A stretch of DNA of 64,000 bases from Pteria penguin (GCA_035048485.1 CM068587.1:51451501-51515500), one strand, 5' to 3'; positions 47,700-60,317 are shown, numbered from the stretch's first letter. Translations and numbers: made by a program. The notes: generated from the sequence alone by a model not told the origin.

Positions 47700-49149
47700 G
47701 CTCATTGTGTGGCAAAAAGCATGTATAGTCTAAAAGTTAAGATGGTTATTTTGTATGGTCAGGTCCCAAAATGTCGGTTAACATTTTTGAAAGAGGAATC
47801 TGAATTTACAATAGATCCCTATAACGACCATCCTTAGTGACAATGTCAAACGTTCCTCAATATATCCTTGTAAGAGTAGTTTCGTGGCAAGAAGCCTCGC
47901 TCTCAGTATGAAATTTTCGTATTTAGAGCATGCCTGACATAGCGTATGTGTTGTGAAATGGAGACGCCATGTGCGGGAGAGGAAGGTATGTTGCCACTCA
48001 GAAAAGGAAAGCTGGTAATAATGAAATGGAAATCGTCGCGTTTGTCATAGAGAGAGCTTACTAATGAACCATCGCCACTAACTGATGACAGTATATCGAG
48101 GTATGAAGCAGAAGATGCGTTCTCTGTAGTATCTTTTATCCTGAGTTCCTTTGGATATATGATGTTCAGGTGATCCTCAAATACGGGGCTGTTAATCGAC
48201 AAAACATCATCGATGTATCTATATGTGAAGTTGAACCGAGATGCTAATTGTTTATTGCCTTTAGAGGACAGAAACTATATGAATTCTGCTTCGTAAGAAT
48301 ACCAAAATATGTCGGCCAGAAGAGGCGCGCAATTAATACTCATAGAAATGCCAACAATCTGTTGGAATACTTTCCCACCAAATATCACAAAAATATTATC
48401 TATAAGAAATTGTAATATTTGGATAATCTCTTTTTCTGTATACTTGCTGCTGGAATCAGACTGTTTACAAAATATGTGTCGTTGTTGCCTAAAACGAGAT
48501 ATTTATATCTGCAAATTCCCTTTTTGTTAAAGAAGGCTTTTTGAATAATTGATGTTATTCTGTTCTTCAGTTTTTGATGAGGAATGGTTGTATAAAGAGT
48601 CGAAAAGTCAACAGATTTAATGCTATTGACATTATTGAAAATATGTGATTTTCAGCTAGTGCTCTAAAAGGTCCTTTGAATTCTCTAGGATCCACATCTG
48701 ATAGATTCCGATTCGCGAGTAAGCAGTAGAGCAGTATTACTGAAGACCATATTTGATTTCTGTTAGAATTTTGAAGAGTAACACGGAAAGAGGATTGGTA
48801 GAACACTTGAAAGATCCAGCTATGAATCGATGCTTACATGGAGTTTTATGCATCTTTGGAATCCAAAACAAGTATGGTAGCTCGGGTTCAGATTCATTTG
48901 TAGTAATACCGAATGAACTGAGAACTTGTGATTATCCAATACCTCTGAAGGAGACAGATTTGTAACTGTGTAAGTTGGATTACCAGGCGTAGAATGAAGA
49001 CCAAGCTCATCTATAAGGCATTTAATACAGTATGCCTTACATGCGAACGTGTGATTGTGAGCTGCCTTGTCAGCAGTAACAATAATGAAATTTTCGTGAA
49101 GTCGATAAAGTTCTCTAACGACACAGATTTTGAGACACTGATTTTGCAA
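47700..49149 (-). pseudogene. RT-B retroelement relic
   Basis: The minus strand reads VVRELYRLHENFIIVTADKA, CKAYCIKCLIDELGLHSTPG and NPTYTVTNLSPSEVLDNHKF. A decayed fingers region follows, then motif C (YRYIDDVLSINS near 48210), HLNIIYPKELRIKDTTENAS, YLDILSSVSGDGSLVSSLYD, KRDDFHFIITSFPFLSGNIP and SPAHGVSISQHIRYVR. It parallels the 26.7-28.6 kb copy, lacks the nested 3' fragment, and keeps the part that the AT microsatellite replaced there. Frameshifts are frequent. Confidence 0.85.
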
Positions 49150-49159
49150 CCGAACGCGA

Positions 49160-49320
49160 GAAGTTGCTACGGAAAATTTGTGACGGGTACATCATGCTTG
49201 TAGAAGACACTCACTGCTGCCGGACAATTGGTCTCATCCAATTTAGGACCACTATTACCACCGAAATTGCAGTACTTTTCGTGGACTTTGAAAATCGGAC
49301 ATCCAGTGAATTTAAACATA
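49160..49320 (+). repeat. R3-related 3' fragment
   Basis: GTGACGGGTACATCATGCTT, GAAGACACTCACTGCTGCC and ACCACCGAAATTGCAGTACT follow the same order as the relic at 2275-2420, which has TCACTCC and ACCACCGAATTTGCAGTG. Confidence 0.55.
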
Positions 49321-49399
49321 TGATTGTTTACATGGGTCTAATATGCTCTATTCACCCTATGTATATGTATGAATTTCAATTCAAAATACGAAAGACACT

Positions 49400-49580
49400 A
49401 GTGTCAAGTGACTATGTCATTTACAACAAAGTACCACAGCAGACTTTCACCAACCCTTGGTGAGACCAGGTGTCCGAGAGGAGTAAGCGTCTCCTTATTT
49501 GTTAGCCAAATCCGCCATGAATGCCACAACATATAGAAGAAACATATGTAACTCAGCACTGTATATATAAATGAATGTGA
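49400..49580 (-). repeat. R3-related repeat
   Basis: It is the reverse complement of 43430-43640: GGTGAGACCAGGTGTCCGAG, GAGTAAGCGTCTCC and AGCACTGTATATATAAATG occur in matching order. Confidence 0.7.
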
Positions 49581-49619
49581 AACTGTCAAAGTATTCCATA
49601 GGGAATGAATTGGATTTTC

Positions 49620-50860
49620 TGTTGGTTGAAGCTCTTTATTCAATGTGTCGGCCAATGACTTTTATAACGATTATTCCCATTCTAATTCTTTCTGCATCTA
49701 CACAACTGAAAATTAAAAATTGATAAATATTAAACTGCAAAAGTATTGTAATCTTATATTGTCTCAAGATAAAGGTATGTTGCAACATCCAACTGTTCCT
49801 TAAACTTAAAATTATTCAACATTTGAAGATTGAAATTTTCCATTCTAATAATTTTATTTCAACTATGAACACCTCTTGCATTGGATGAAGCAAATGCCGT
49901 TATAGATTCTTAAGTTTGTTTCTTTTTGTATAACAAAATAAAAAGCGAAAACTGTGTGAGTAAATATACCGCCTTTATTCTGTCGTCACCATATATATGA
50001 AACAATCATGGAGTGACGTAAAAGAATCACTCAATCAGTATTCTTATTTCAGTAGAGATAAAATAAAGAGAAAATAAGGTAGGAACCATATAAATAAGTT
50101 GAATAATTTGAAGTTTAAGGAACCGTTCGATGTTGAAAATTTTCAATTTCACAGTTTTTTTCACAGTTGGATGTGGAAAAATTTTAATTTTCAGTTGTGT
50201 AGATGCAGAAAGAAGTAGAATGTGAATAATCGTTTGAGTGAGTCAACTTGATAAAGGCCATTGTCCAAAACGTTGAATAAAGAGCTTCATCCAGCAGATG
50301 GATGAATTTGAACTAACACTATGTGTAAAGTATCATTGACACACTACTTTATGCAAAAGTGTCACAGATCATGAGACCTGCATTTTACATATCTAATAAT
50401 ATATTGACTACAATCTTTCATTATCATTATTTCAAGACCGGCACATAAACATGTGTGTCATGTTCTAAAATATCTCACACAGTTTTCGCTTTTTTTGTTT
50501 TTGTTATACTAAAAGAAACAAACTATCTTTAATGTCATTTGCTTCATCCAGTGAAAGAGGTATTCATAGTTGAAATAAAATTATTAGAATAAATACCCTT
50601 TCCGTGACGCATTCGTTGGTTGAGTTAATATAGCGCCTTTATCCTGTCGTCACTATATATGTGAAACAATCATGGGGTGACGTAAAACAATCACTCAATC
50701 AATATTTTATTTCAGTAGAAATAAGAAAAAGAGAATATAGGGTAGGAACCATATAAAAATGTTGAATACTTTGAGGGAGCAGTTCGATGTTGCAACATGC
50801 TTTTATTCTGAGACAAAATAAGATTACAATCCTTTTGCACTTTAATATTTATCAAAGCAT
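49620..50860. repeat. Nested inverted and direct repeat structure
   Basis: 49620-49850 recurs inverted at 50060-50300 (shared CTTTCTGCATCTACACAACT and GAAGCTCTTTATTCAA). 49870-49975 recurs inverted at 50460-50580. 49975-50130 recurs directly at 50630-50795, whose continuation to 50860 is the inverse of 49720-49820. The direct units contain GTGACGTAAAAGAATCACTC or GTGACGTAAAACAATCACTC, which resembles the tails of the SINEs. I do not recognise the element. Confidence 0.75.
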
Positions 50861-52284
50861 TATTTTCTGTAACGATTTATTTTTTAACTAACTGATTAGG
50901 AGTATACCCGACGATCTACAAAAAGTAAAGATGCATGCCATAAGGAAGAGGAAATTAAAATGAGTTCTGATGCATAGTAGCGTGTAAGGACTTCTACTCT
51001 GATTGGATAAATCATTCCAATTGATTAAATTAACAGGAGGCGTAGGAGAGTATAAAGCTCTACAGTTCAGTGTGGGAAATATAACTTAGTATTTAGTATT
51101 CCCTTTAATATGTAACTATTAATTACATTAAAATAAACTTGCACGTTTACTTAACAGTATTTACGAACTCCAGTACAAAAAATATCAATATTTGGATTAA
51201 GGTTTGCATTTTGTCGGCATACTCTTTTCTTACTTTAGTTTTGAAGCAATGCCACGTTCATATCTTTGCCAGTTTACAATCACAGACACTTTAACGTTAT
51301 GAGTTGGCGTGTCATCTATATGTTTTAGGCATCCATGCAGGCTGTTACCTGCCAAACCGGAAAGTTTGCCGCATGAATGTTAACGCTATACATAGATTTA
51401 AGTGTAATATTAACATTACAGTAGTTACTGTTGTAATTTACAAACAAATCAGCCCAAAGATTCCTCTATACCCTGGATTTATATTTTGCACAGTTTTTTT
51501 AAACTAGAAATATTGTGTACTTGATTCAAACCGCGTAGTATAATGTAAAGCATTTTATACTAGAGAATATGTCTAAACGGAAAATACCATTTGGCATAAA
51601 CAAAACCCATACATGATTGATGTATTGCATAATATGTAAAACGAACAATGACTTATTTACCCTGCTCATATACTAGATATTTGTAGTTTTAGTGCTTAAG
51701 GGTGATTATATGGGACGTTGAACCCATGAGAGAACTGTTTAATTTGTCTAAGTGTCTCAATCAGCATACAAACTATAGGGTAATGGTGTAATGGACTTAT
51801 ATATAAATGCAACTCCCAGTCAAATGCTGTAAATTAACCTTCTACAGGCAATCGTCTACTTCGGATGGAGATTTGTAGCCCATGTGTTTCACTTCATTTT
51901 AACTCAAAGGAGTTTTGGTGACTCGTAGTCTTTTGTTGAGGAATTATATTATTTTGATTTGCGTAACAAATTGCATTACGTCTAAAATGTCAGCCAATAT
52001 TACTTTGGGGCAAGACAAAGAATTGTTTGATTCATAATTATGCAGTAAGTTGCATTTGATGTCGATGTTATGAAATACTGATTAACAGTGAAAGATATAA
52101 TCGAAATCTGTGTTTAAGATTTACACGTTCCTATGGGCATTTGTACGGTTAAACAAATCTCTTATCAAGTCAAATTAACCAGGCAAGAAAAAAAATATAT
52201 CGTAATAGATTCGTATCTTAGTCCTCTGGTACTCGTTAGGTGCATGCTCACCGAGAAATCCTTTCGGTTTCCACACTATTAAGA
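50861..52284. other. No gene recognised
   Basis: AT-rich spacer before the RT relic at 52.3 kb. Confidence 0.45.
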
Positions 52285-52760
52285 AGTAACAGGGTTCAAG
52301 TTTATTGACCTAGATGGTAAACTTACTACTTTAATTTATGACAAACTGATGACTAATTTCCCCAATGTTAATTATCCATATACAAGTAGTTACATTCCTC
52401 TATCGCCTGCGTATGGTGCTGATATCTTTAAAATAATTCGGTATGCTGGAGATTCTTCTGGGTATCATCCCTTTATTTATCGAGGCAAACTACTGGTAGG
52501 AAGTAATCAACAAAGAGGTACCGTAGGGTTAACCATATCTCGTAATCCATGGAATTAAAGGACAATATCGTCTGCAGTTTCATATTCAGACAAATGCGAA
52601 CCCCAGTTAAACAGAAGTGAGACCGGCTGCCCGGGAGGGAAAAGTTTCTACCACAAGGATATGAGATATCAAGCTTTTAGTCAATATTCCGCAAATGGTA
52701 CGGCCGTTATAAAGACCTTATTTGTGATAGATCGTTGTCTGACATGTTAACTTCCTCATT
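52285..52760 (+). pseudogene. RT-B-like reverse transcriptase C-terminal relic
   Basis: It reads FIDLDGKLTTLIYDK, MTNFPNVNYPYTSSYIPLSP, AYGADIFKIIRYAGDSSGY and then a break by inserted R3 (52510-52641). It resumes with LPQGYEISSF, FRKWYGRYKDLICDRSLSD and MLTSSF. The order matches the C-terminal domain of the 24.5 kb copy (YDKRDDFNF, SPAYGVFISQLIRY, RKFYGRYETLI). The downstream sequence to about 53130 has a TCATCGTCCGAAGTCGTA block that recalls the RT-A 3' end, so this may be a third, intermediate subfamily. Confidence 0.75.
52510..52641 (-). repeat. R3 fragment inserted in the RT frame
   Basis: AAAGAGGTACCGTAGGGTTA, CAAATGCGAACCCCAG and GTGAGACCGGCTGCCCGGGA match R3 in minus orientation. RT coding similarity lies on both sides, so this is an insertion. 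Confidence 0.75.
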
Positions 52761-53262
52761 CCAAGGTAGTTACACCGTTTGCATTACCAATACTGTATTT
52801 TTTGTACTGATCTTGACATATACCACTTGTGCCGTTTTCTATTTTTCTTTTTTCTTTTGTGATTCTGTGTCTGCAAATAATACGAAAATATTCGTAGGTT
52901 GTACGAATATTATGGACTTTTACACAGCATGTCCTTGGTTTTAACATACACTCAAATCAGATGTATTTTTCTCTTTCTTGGACATTAATGGAAAAATGGT
53001 ATATTTTATTTTGTTATATATGGTTATAAGAATAATGAAAAGTGATGATATATCAACCAAAATGTTGACGTTTGTCACTTTAACTCATCGTCCGAAGTCG
53101 TATGCATAATATAATCGAATAATGTTTTAATGTAGTTGTCTGTGTGTACTCGTATTTTTTTTACTATAATCATGTTTTATGTGCAAATCGTTGGTAAGTT
53201 GTGTCATAGAATTAGTCTGTCTTGTCTTTTAAAGAGGATAGACTGTTCCTCAAGCTTTGCTC

Positions 53263-53306
53263 ACCCCCCCCCCCCCACACTTTTTTTTTGGAAAGGGGGG
53301 GGGGGG
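53263..53306. repeat. Facing poly-C and poly-G runs
   Basis: A run of 14 C (with one neighbouring A) at 53263-53276 is followed 18 nt later by a run of 12 G (53295-53306). The two can pair as a hairpin or form four-stranded structures. Confidence 0.9.
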
Positions 53307-54625
53307 CTTACTTACCACTCCAACTCGCAACTGCTGTATCTATTTTCAAGCCTTTGTACCTTCTTTTTTACTATGGCTTTAGATGTAATTCACAGACAAG
53401 TGAGTCAGACCGAATCAGTCTTGTCTTTCCTGACTGATGTCATCATCATCATTTGATAGCTTATGTTTCCACCCAAATGACTGCATTATACTTACTGCTT
53501 CCTAAGCATGGATGTGGTGTGGATATATTTCTATTATCGAATTGAATTGTTAAATCTTACAAGCTTCTGATGTTTAGTGTATGATATGGTATTTAGTACC
53601 GATTATTTTTATCATGAATATTAAATGGTTATTTTGATGAACAATTATAACGTATCCGTATTTTAATTCGATTTGTAACTCACTTTTTCTTAAAATAATT
53701 TTGAAAAAAAAGACTGGAATACATTTTACTATCATTTTTGTAACTAGCATTGGAAACGGAAGACTTCTACACTTACATTACTTCAAAATGATTGGATTAA
53801 GATAAACAGACATTCATATTGTAGGACATATATAAAAGAACTAATGGGTTGTGAAATGCAACATTATGGCTATTTATTTTACTTAACATCGACCAGTTCT
53901 TAACAGCCTTTTACATTCTGAACTTAAAACAGATGGTCAGTGTAATGTGTGAATGTCTTTAGAATAAGGTAGGAAGTTAAAACGTGTAGGAACAATTAGC
54001 AAAAACAAAAATTATTATTATTACTTATAATCAATCTTTTGTGATGACGTTTACAATATAGTTTATAAATAGCACGTGTTTGCAGTTGCATTTAATGATA
54101 TACTGATCAGTTATTGGATACCGTATATGTTTAAAGTTTGTATTAACCCACTGTAAAAGAATGTCAATAGACTGTGTTTCATGAGTATACCTATTCAGGT
54201 AATTTAACCAGTACCAATACACATAACAATATAAAGTTGGTTTAAACTTATATTCTTCATGCAGCAGGATCAGATTTCGTTTCTCTTCATTCCGAGTACT
54301 ATACATTACTCATCTTTTCAACTGCATTATCTAAATCTATTAAAATGCATAACTGTTTGTTATAGATGTTTATCAGTCTATGTTAGAGCCATTTCAAGAC
54401 GCATGATGTAATACATTATTTAAATTATTGACCTAACTAAACTGATGTAAATTTGGATACTCTGACCAAGATCGTACCCTGTATATTTTTTGTATATTAT
54501 GTTATTTTTGCACTACCTACTGATGACTGATTTCTTAAAAGATTGGATTACAGATCTGAAATTGTCAGATTTGTTAAACTGATTCTTATGAAACTTGATT
54601 AAAACGTATAAATCACAGAACATAC
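53307..54625. other. No gene recognised
   Basis: AT-rich spacer. The part from about 54480 may belong to the same repeat as the degraded hammerhead-like motif at 54.6 kb. Confidence 0.4.
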
Positions 54626-54662
54626 GAATTAAAGTCATCGTCGAAATGCGTATATGATACTC
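54626..54662 (+). ncRNA. Hammerhead-like motif, 3' part only
   Basis: GTCATCGTCGAAATGCGTAT then ATGATAC matches the hairpin end, GAAAT box and following block of the better copies. The first box is not recognisable. Confidence 0.25.
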
Positions 54663-55940
54663 CAAACATATGTTTCTGCTAATATTTATTATGCATATCT
54701 CAAAAAGTTATGGCAGTCGAGAAGTATATAATCCTGGTAAATTGAGATATTCTTTTACAATATTTTTAAGGAAATTTTTAATACAATCTGAATTGAGATG
54801 TTGATCTATTATGAGTGTATGTAAAGAAACAGTTCAACACGTGCGGTATCAAATTACACAGATACATTGCACCCTAAATTGGTCTCTAGACAAAACTTTA
54901 ATTTTGCTATAAATGTTATCTAAAAGAACTATCTTGATTTCGTGTTATGGGCACGTACCACTACAAAGGAATAATACAATAAAGTTTTACTTTTACGGTT
55001 ATTGGTAATCTATTTTATCCTTAGCAACATTTCCTTGCAACTAAAATATCAATCTATGTATGGGTTCATATCAATTTCATACAATTGAGTTTTAATATCA
55101 ATTTTTACCACAGCCATTTCAGGGAGTATTTTATCATGTAGTGCTCTCTTTGCAGCTAAAAATATAAAGTAATTTTAAAGATTTTTAGGAAATGGTCACG
55201 CAATACATGTTTTCGTACACTAAAGGCTACCAGAGGAATATATTTTCACTTTCTTTCATAGAAACTGAGAACATTAATGTATTAAGAAAATGTCAGCATT
55301 GTCGCCAGTGAAAATTTACTTCCTGGATCTCGTCTACATAACCTTTTAAGCCAGAAAGTTCATTCACTATGATTAAGCACGCAAACTTCCATGATTAAAA
55401 TTAAGCTATGAAATTAACATCTATCATGTGATGGATGTATCATTAGTTACCAGATATGGAGTGCCCTGGAGGGTATTATTGTAACGTCTGTTTTCTTAGT
55501 AAGTCTTAACATGGTTTGAGTTTAATTTAGATTTTGTGTGTAGATAATGCTTCATTTTGCTACGAATTGATTGAAGTTGTTTTCGTTCGTACAGTCCTTT
55601 AATTTTGGCATAGAGTAGGAATGAATCATTAGATTGGATTTCCTTTCACTTATTTGTATAACAATGCTTACCAAAACCTTCCAGATAAAGTCTTATATAT
55701 TTTTATGACTATTCAAAATTCATAATGTGGTCGCCTAAAACTTCTAGCTTTTCAGGACAAAACATGACAGAAACGTCTAGCACTCGTATAGCAAGTTTTT
55801 AAATTATGTATTTGCCTTACCAGAATATCTGAACTATCTAATTTAAACGTTAGCAGAGTTGTTTCTCCTACCAAGAAGAAATGTTCGATAATTTCTCAGC
55901 TTCAGTGAAATATATATATATATATATGTCATGTATAAAT
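54663..55940. other. No gene recognised
   Basis: AT-rich spacer; short AT tract near 55911-55928. Confidence 0.5.
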
Positions 55941-55985
55941 TTAGTGCACGATATGCGTATTTAAACAACATAAGTCACTTCAGTG
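55941..55985 (-). ncRNA. Hammerhead-like motif (degraded)
   Basis: The minus strand reads CACTGAAGTGACTTATGTTG then TTTAAATACGCATATCGTGC ACTAA. The outer blocks match 29.7 kb, but GAAA has become TAAA and the stem is weakened. Confidence 0.4.
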
Positions 55986-56887
55986 TTGATCGAGGGCGAA
56001 GCTGTTCAAATCCACACATTCACTTCATTCTCCGTTATACATATGGTATTCATTAATCAAAGGATACTGAACGTTCTTGCAACCAATCTGTTCATATAGA
56101 AACAGATATCTGCTCAGGAGGTTTTAAACATTTCAGGTTGACCATTCATTGGAACATGATTTTACTGAATCGCATATCGAATAAATGTGATGCACAACTT
56201 GGGGCTGGGAGAGAAAGAAGGGGAGGAATGGTGGAGCAAAGAGGGAGGAGGGTTGAAATAAATGTATAAAAAATCAAGAACGGTGAAACTGTTAAACTTA
56301 AATGTATGGTACATTTATATTTTATATATGATAGATAAATGCATGGAGATGAGTACGAAACAACGAATCAGAATGTTTTATTCATCGAAGGTTTGAGTAA
56401 ATGGTTGGGATGGAGGAGTCGACTCCATATTTTTTGGTTGTATTTTCTATTATTATTTATTATCACTTGAAATAATAACCCTCTATTTTGGCCACCTTAA
56501 ATAAACAATGTTTACCCCAACAAATTAACCCCCCCCCTTTTTGTTGTTGTTGTTGTTGTTGTTATCGAATTAAGAATTTTTTTATCTTCTGTATTGTCAA
56601 GTATATTTTAAAAATAGAATGTAATCATATGCCCTGTAAAAGCACTTACAAGTTTATTGAAACAACTGATTGACGCGTTCTAGTAATGGTTTACTTATAT
56701 AGCGTATGTGTGACGTAATATACACAAAAATACTGACCTATCAAACTCAACGTTACTATTGAATTTCCGAACGCCACTGTGTATATATTTATATTATCAT
56801 ATATCCGGCGAACTTTAAATAACATGGTGATCTATTTATGTATACTTACATGTCGTCAAATTACCTGTACAATATACCTGTAACAAC
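55986..56887. other. No gene recognised
   Basis: It includes a short purine-rich stretch (56205-56260) and a C-run next to six TTG repeats (about 56530-56560). No gene signal. Confidence 0.5.
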
Positions 56888-56977
56888 GCCTCGGTAGCGC
56901 AGTAGGTAGCGCGTCAGTCTCATAATCACATGAATAGAGCAATCTGAAGGTCGTGAGTTCGATCCTCACCCGGGGCA
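56888..56977 (+). tRNA. tRNA-Met (CAT), elongator type, with 17-nt intron
   Basis: The cloverleaf is complete: acceptor stem GCCTCGG / CCGGGGC with discriminator A, A box (GTAGCGCAGTAGG), anticodon CAT in loop CTCATAA, and B box GTTCGATCC. The coding part matches the animal elongator tRNA-Met consensus as I recall it, with a paired change at the base of the acceptor stem. ATCACATGAATAGAGCA (17 nt) interrupts it one base after the anticodon, the canonical intron position, giving a 73-nt mature tRNA. A run of ten T (56981-56990) follows as Pol III terminator. The initiator type is excluded because the T-loop and acceptor end differ. Confidence 0.93.
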
Positions 56978-57489
56978 AAATTTTTTTTTTGGACGAATAA
57001 TTTATAGACAAAACGTTTCAAGTTTGTTTCTTTCAGCTGACTGATATTTTTGTAATTAATAAAAAATAATGCATATAGTCCAGATGTACTTCAAGCATAT
57101 TAAACAATTATTTTCATATAAATACACGTAAATAATGCAGATACGTTTAGTTGGACCTTACATTATAATATCTGCAACGAAGAAAAATTTATAAACCTTA
57201 TCTGATTTTTAGATGTTATAGATCTATAGGAATTCAATAAATCACATGATGTTTATCAATTCCCACTCGTTGGTGATGTTTGCTTATCTATTTTTAGGGA
57301 TCTGTATGTTTCACATTCACTGAACAAAACGTCTATGTTTGTTGTCGTTAAAATCTTGTACACCGAGACGTTGAACACGAGTTGATGGTCGGGTTTAGTG
57401 GGTTAAGGAAACCGGGAGTACATGGACAGAATAAGTACACTCTTTTATCCTCCCTCTCACCAATGCTGCTTGTGTCAATCATGGAATGA
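56978..57489. other. No gene recognised
   Basis: AT-rich spacer downstream of the tRNA gene and its terminator. Confidence 0.5.
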
Positions 57490-58150
57490 ACAGAAAGGAG
57501 GACTAACAATGAGCTAATATCAGTACTGTACCACACCCTACACCTAAACGTCCTCTACCGAAAATAAATGAGTAATATGTATTAATTATGCAAATATGAT
57601 TACAATGATAAGAAAAAAAGAAAGAAAGAAAGAAAAAAGGAAAGATGATAAGAAAGTAAAAATTAAATAAATAAAGAAAATAGATTGACAGAAAGGAGGA
57701 ACTACACTGTGTTACATTGCTACCACACCTAAACATTCCTACAAAGAATTAATGAGCATTACATATCAATTATGAAAATATGATTAGATTGATAAATAAT
57801 GAAAGAAAGAAACGCACACACAACTACACACACAAACCTACACACACACATTGATTGGACAGATTGGAGGACGTGCGGTGAGATACATTCAGCATTATAC
57901 TACACACTTAAACACAATGGAGTATTATGTATCAATGACACGAATATAATTAGGCTAATAATATGTACAGAAGGAAAGAAAGAAAGACGTACAGACAGAA
58001 AGAAAGAAAGAAAAGAAATGAATGAACTACAGTGAGTTACAAGCAGCACACTATACCACACTTAAACACACACACACATTACCGAAAATAGATTTATTCT
58101 ATGTATTTATTATAAAAATATAACTAGATCAATATACAAAGAAAGAAATG
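57490..58150. repeat. Degenerate tandem repeat, ~150-200-bp unit, about 4 copies
   Basis: Units start with ACAGAAAGGAGGA-type sequence at 57490, 57688, 57859 and about 57991. Each has a TACCACACCTAAACA-type block, then an AATGAGTAATATGTATTAAT-type block, then AAATATGATTAGATTGATAA-type sequence, then a GAAA-rich tract of variable length. CACA runs (57815-57850) expanded in one unit. Confidence 0.75.
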
Positions 58151-59133
58151 TGGAAAAAAAAGAAAATAGAATTAAAAAAAAATCAACAACCAAACATGTG
58201 AACAATATGCTCACGTACATGCAGACGTAGATCTAGTCAGTTAGATTAAACGTTTGAGTCATTGAAAGAAGATACAAAGCAATAATTCCACACCATATTC
58301 TTCACATTCAGCACGTTTTCCCTTATTGCCGAGTTTTTTGTCTCTGTCATTGACATATACATGCCTCCACGCCCTATATTAACATTATCATCAGTGTATT
58401 AACCTTTAACAAACATGCATTTTCCAGATGAAACAGTGATAATCCTACAATGCCGGTGACCTTACCTCGCATTCATATCAACATTGCTAACATTAGGCTC
58501 CATCAAACGGCGGTTATGACATGTTGAAGATTTGATTAGGAAAACATTAAACCGTAGAATTGATGCATTATGATACGTCAGTGTCCTTGATTCCTTAATT
58601 CACCGGGCACTGAAACATTATTGAATGGAATATTGCACAAAAGACCTGTACGTTAGATAGAGAAAAACTATCTATTATTCTATTCCGTTGCTTTTCTTAA
58701 CAAATCTAAGATTTTTATTTTATTTTATCTTATTTCATTTATCTATTCATGGGTTAATTCAGGTGGACTTTTTAGCATAAAATATCGGTTTATTGTTATC
58801 TATTACACAAAACTTTATTTATTTCTGTAATTGAGTGAAATCTTTCCTGTGCGTGATTGTACAATAATTCAGCTTTTCATGAAACATAGATAACTTTATC
58901 AAAACTGCTAATGGTATCGCATCGTTGCACTGCTTCACTGCAGTTAATTCTTCAGCAAATTGTTATTTCAAATAAACATTGCATAAATAAAATAAATCTG
59001 TAGTTATTTGATTCGAATGTGACTTGTAAAACGTATATTACATCTTTGTTCACTGTAATTATCAATATAATCAAAAGTTATACAAATCTATTTATAGCTA
59101 CATTCCAAATTTCATTCAGATTTTAAATTTTAA
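58151..59133. other. No gene recognised
   Basis: AT-rich spacer before the second V-domain SINE. Confidence 0.5.
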
Positions 59134-59393
59134 GCCGGCGTGGCCTAGTAGTATTGCGTCGGACTCCTGATCGGGAGGCCGGGGTTCGAGTCCCGCTCTG
59201 GTCATGCTGGTGTCATGTCTTTCGGATGAGACAGTAATAACGGAGGTCTCCTGTCGTGGTATGCATGGCACGTTAAAGATCCCTCACTGCTTCGGGTGGG
59301 TCCGTTGTATGCCCCGCATCAGGCAGATGCCGTCACCATATACGTGAAATATTCGTGTTGTGACGTAAAACAAAATTCAATCAATTAATCAAA
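59134..59393 (+). mobile_element. V-domain SINE (second good copy)
   Basis: The head GGCGTGGCCTAGTAGTATTG and GGGGTTCGAGTCCCGC, the core GTCTTTCGGATGAGACAGTA and GCACGTTAAAGATCCCTCAC, and the tail GTGAAATATTCGTGTTGTGA with CGTAAAACAAAATTCAATC match 34708-34983. A short internal deletion (about 16 nt after GGGTCCGTTG) distinguishes it. I could not define a clear target duplication. Confidence 0.92.
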
Positions 59394-59527
59394 TGATAAT
59401 TTATGTTTAGGAAAAGTCCAAATGCTGAAACCATGAAAACAGATTATCTTCTTTTCATTGATCATTTTAATATCATTTTCATTCCGTAATAATGTTCATG
59501 CTCATTTCCTGATGACCACTTAACTTG

Positions 59528-59780
59528 AATTACCTGTTGATCCATTTTCTCTTTATGGGGATTATTAGTGAATTTTAAGTGTTCGACTGCACTGCTTTTG
59601 TTGTTAGTGGCAAGTTGATCCTTAAAATGGTCATCTACAACAATGGCCTGACGATTATTACTTTAATTGAACGTCCTAAGTCGATATTACTACTGCATTA
59701 CGATAGAATATATTTTAGGTCTTTGATGTGCTGCTTATTTTTGTATGTTCTGCCTGTTGGTGTAGACTGTTCTCAATAAA
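59528..59780 (+). repeat. RT-A 3' end, 5'-truncated copy
   Basis: ACCTGTTGATCC, TTATGGGGATTATTAGTGAA, CACTGCTTTTG and GAACGTCCTAAGTCGATATT follow the RT-A 3' order. An AATAAA lies at the end (59776-59781). Confidence 0.7.
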
Positions 59781-60162
59781 GTTTGTCTGTAGTTCTTTCT
59801 TTACAAAAATAAAGCTTTGGAAGACATACTGATATAAATTCCTATTTGTTTCGACTATGAACGTCATGGTTAAATAAATGAATTATTAAATTTTATAAAT
59901 GTGGAAAACAGATACTAAAATCTGACTACACCCATGGCAGAACATCCGTACAGACAAAGACAACATTTATTTCATCAACAGGAAAAGGGCGTACGGAGTA
60001 ATCGACAAAACAAAAAATTAATTACTTAACGCATTGTCACTGCACTTCGTGACCCGTGTATTAAACAGCCTTGGGAAATTTACCATGGGATATCCTGTCA
60101 TCACATTCATCAGTATATCCAACTACTTGTATACCTATTGTTGGCAATGATTTTAATGTATA

Positions 60163-60190
60163 TTTCCGAGAACGTTGTTTCCTCATCAGA
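60163..60190 (-). ncRNA. Hammerhead-like motif with canonical first box
   Basis: The minus strand reads TCTGATGA, then GGAAACAACGTTCTC, then GGAAAT. Box 1 (CTGATGA) is canonical. The middle segment pairs only partly (AAC/GTT-like) and an extra G precedes GAAA. It may be a decayed hammerhead or a chance match. Confidence 0.3.
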
Positions 60191-60317
60191 TTTATTGGCT
60201 TTGTTTAAGTTTGAAGTTTAGGTGGATGAATGTATCTTCATATTAAAGATTAACGCTTGTACATAGATGTTTGACAGTTTGCATGAAACGCTCTGAATAG
60301 TAAAGTTAACATAGAAA

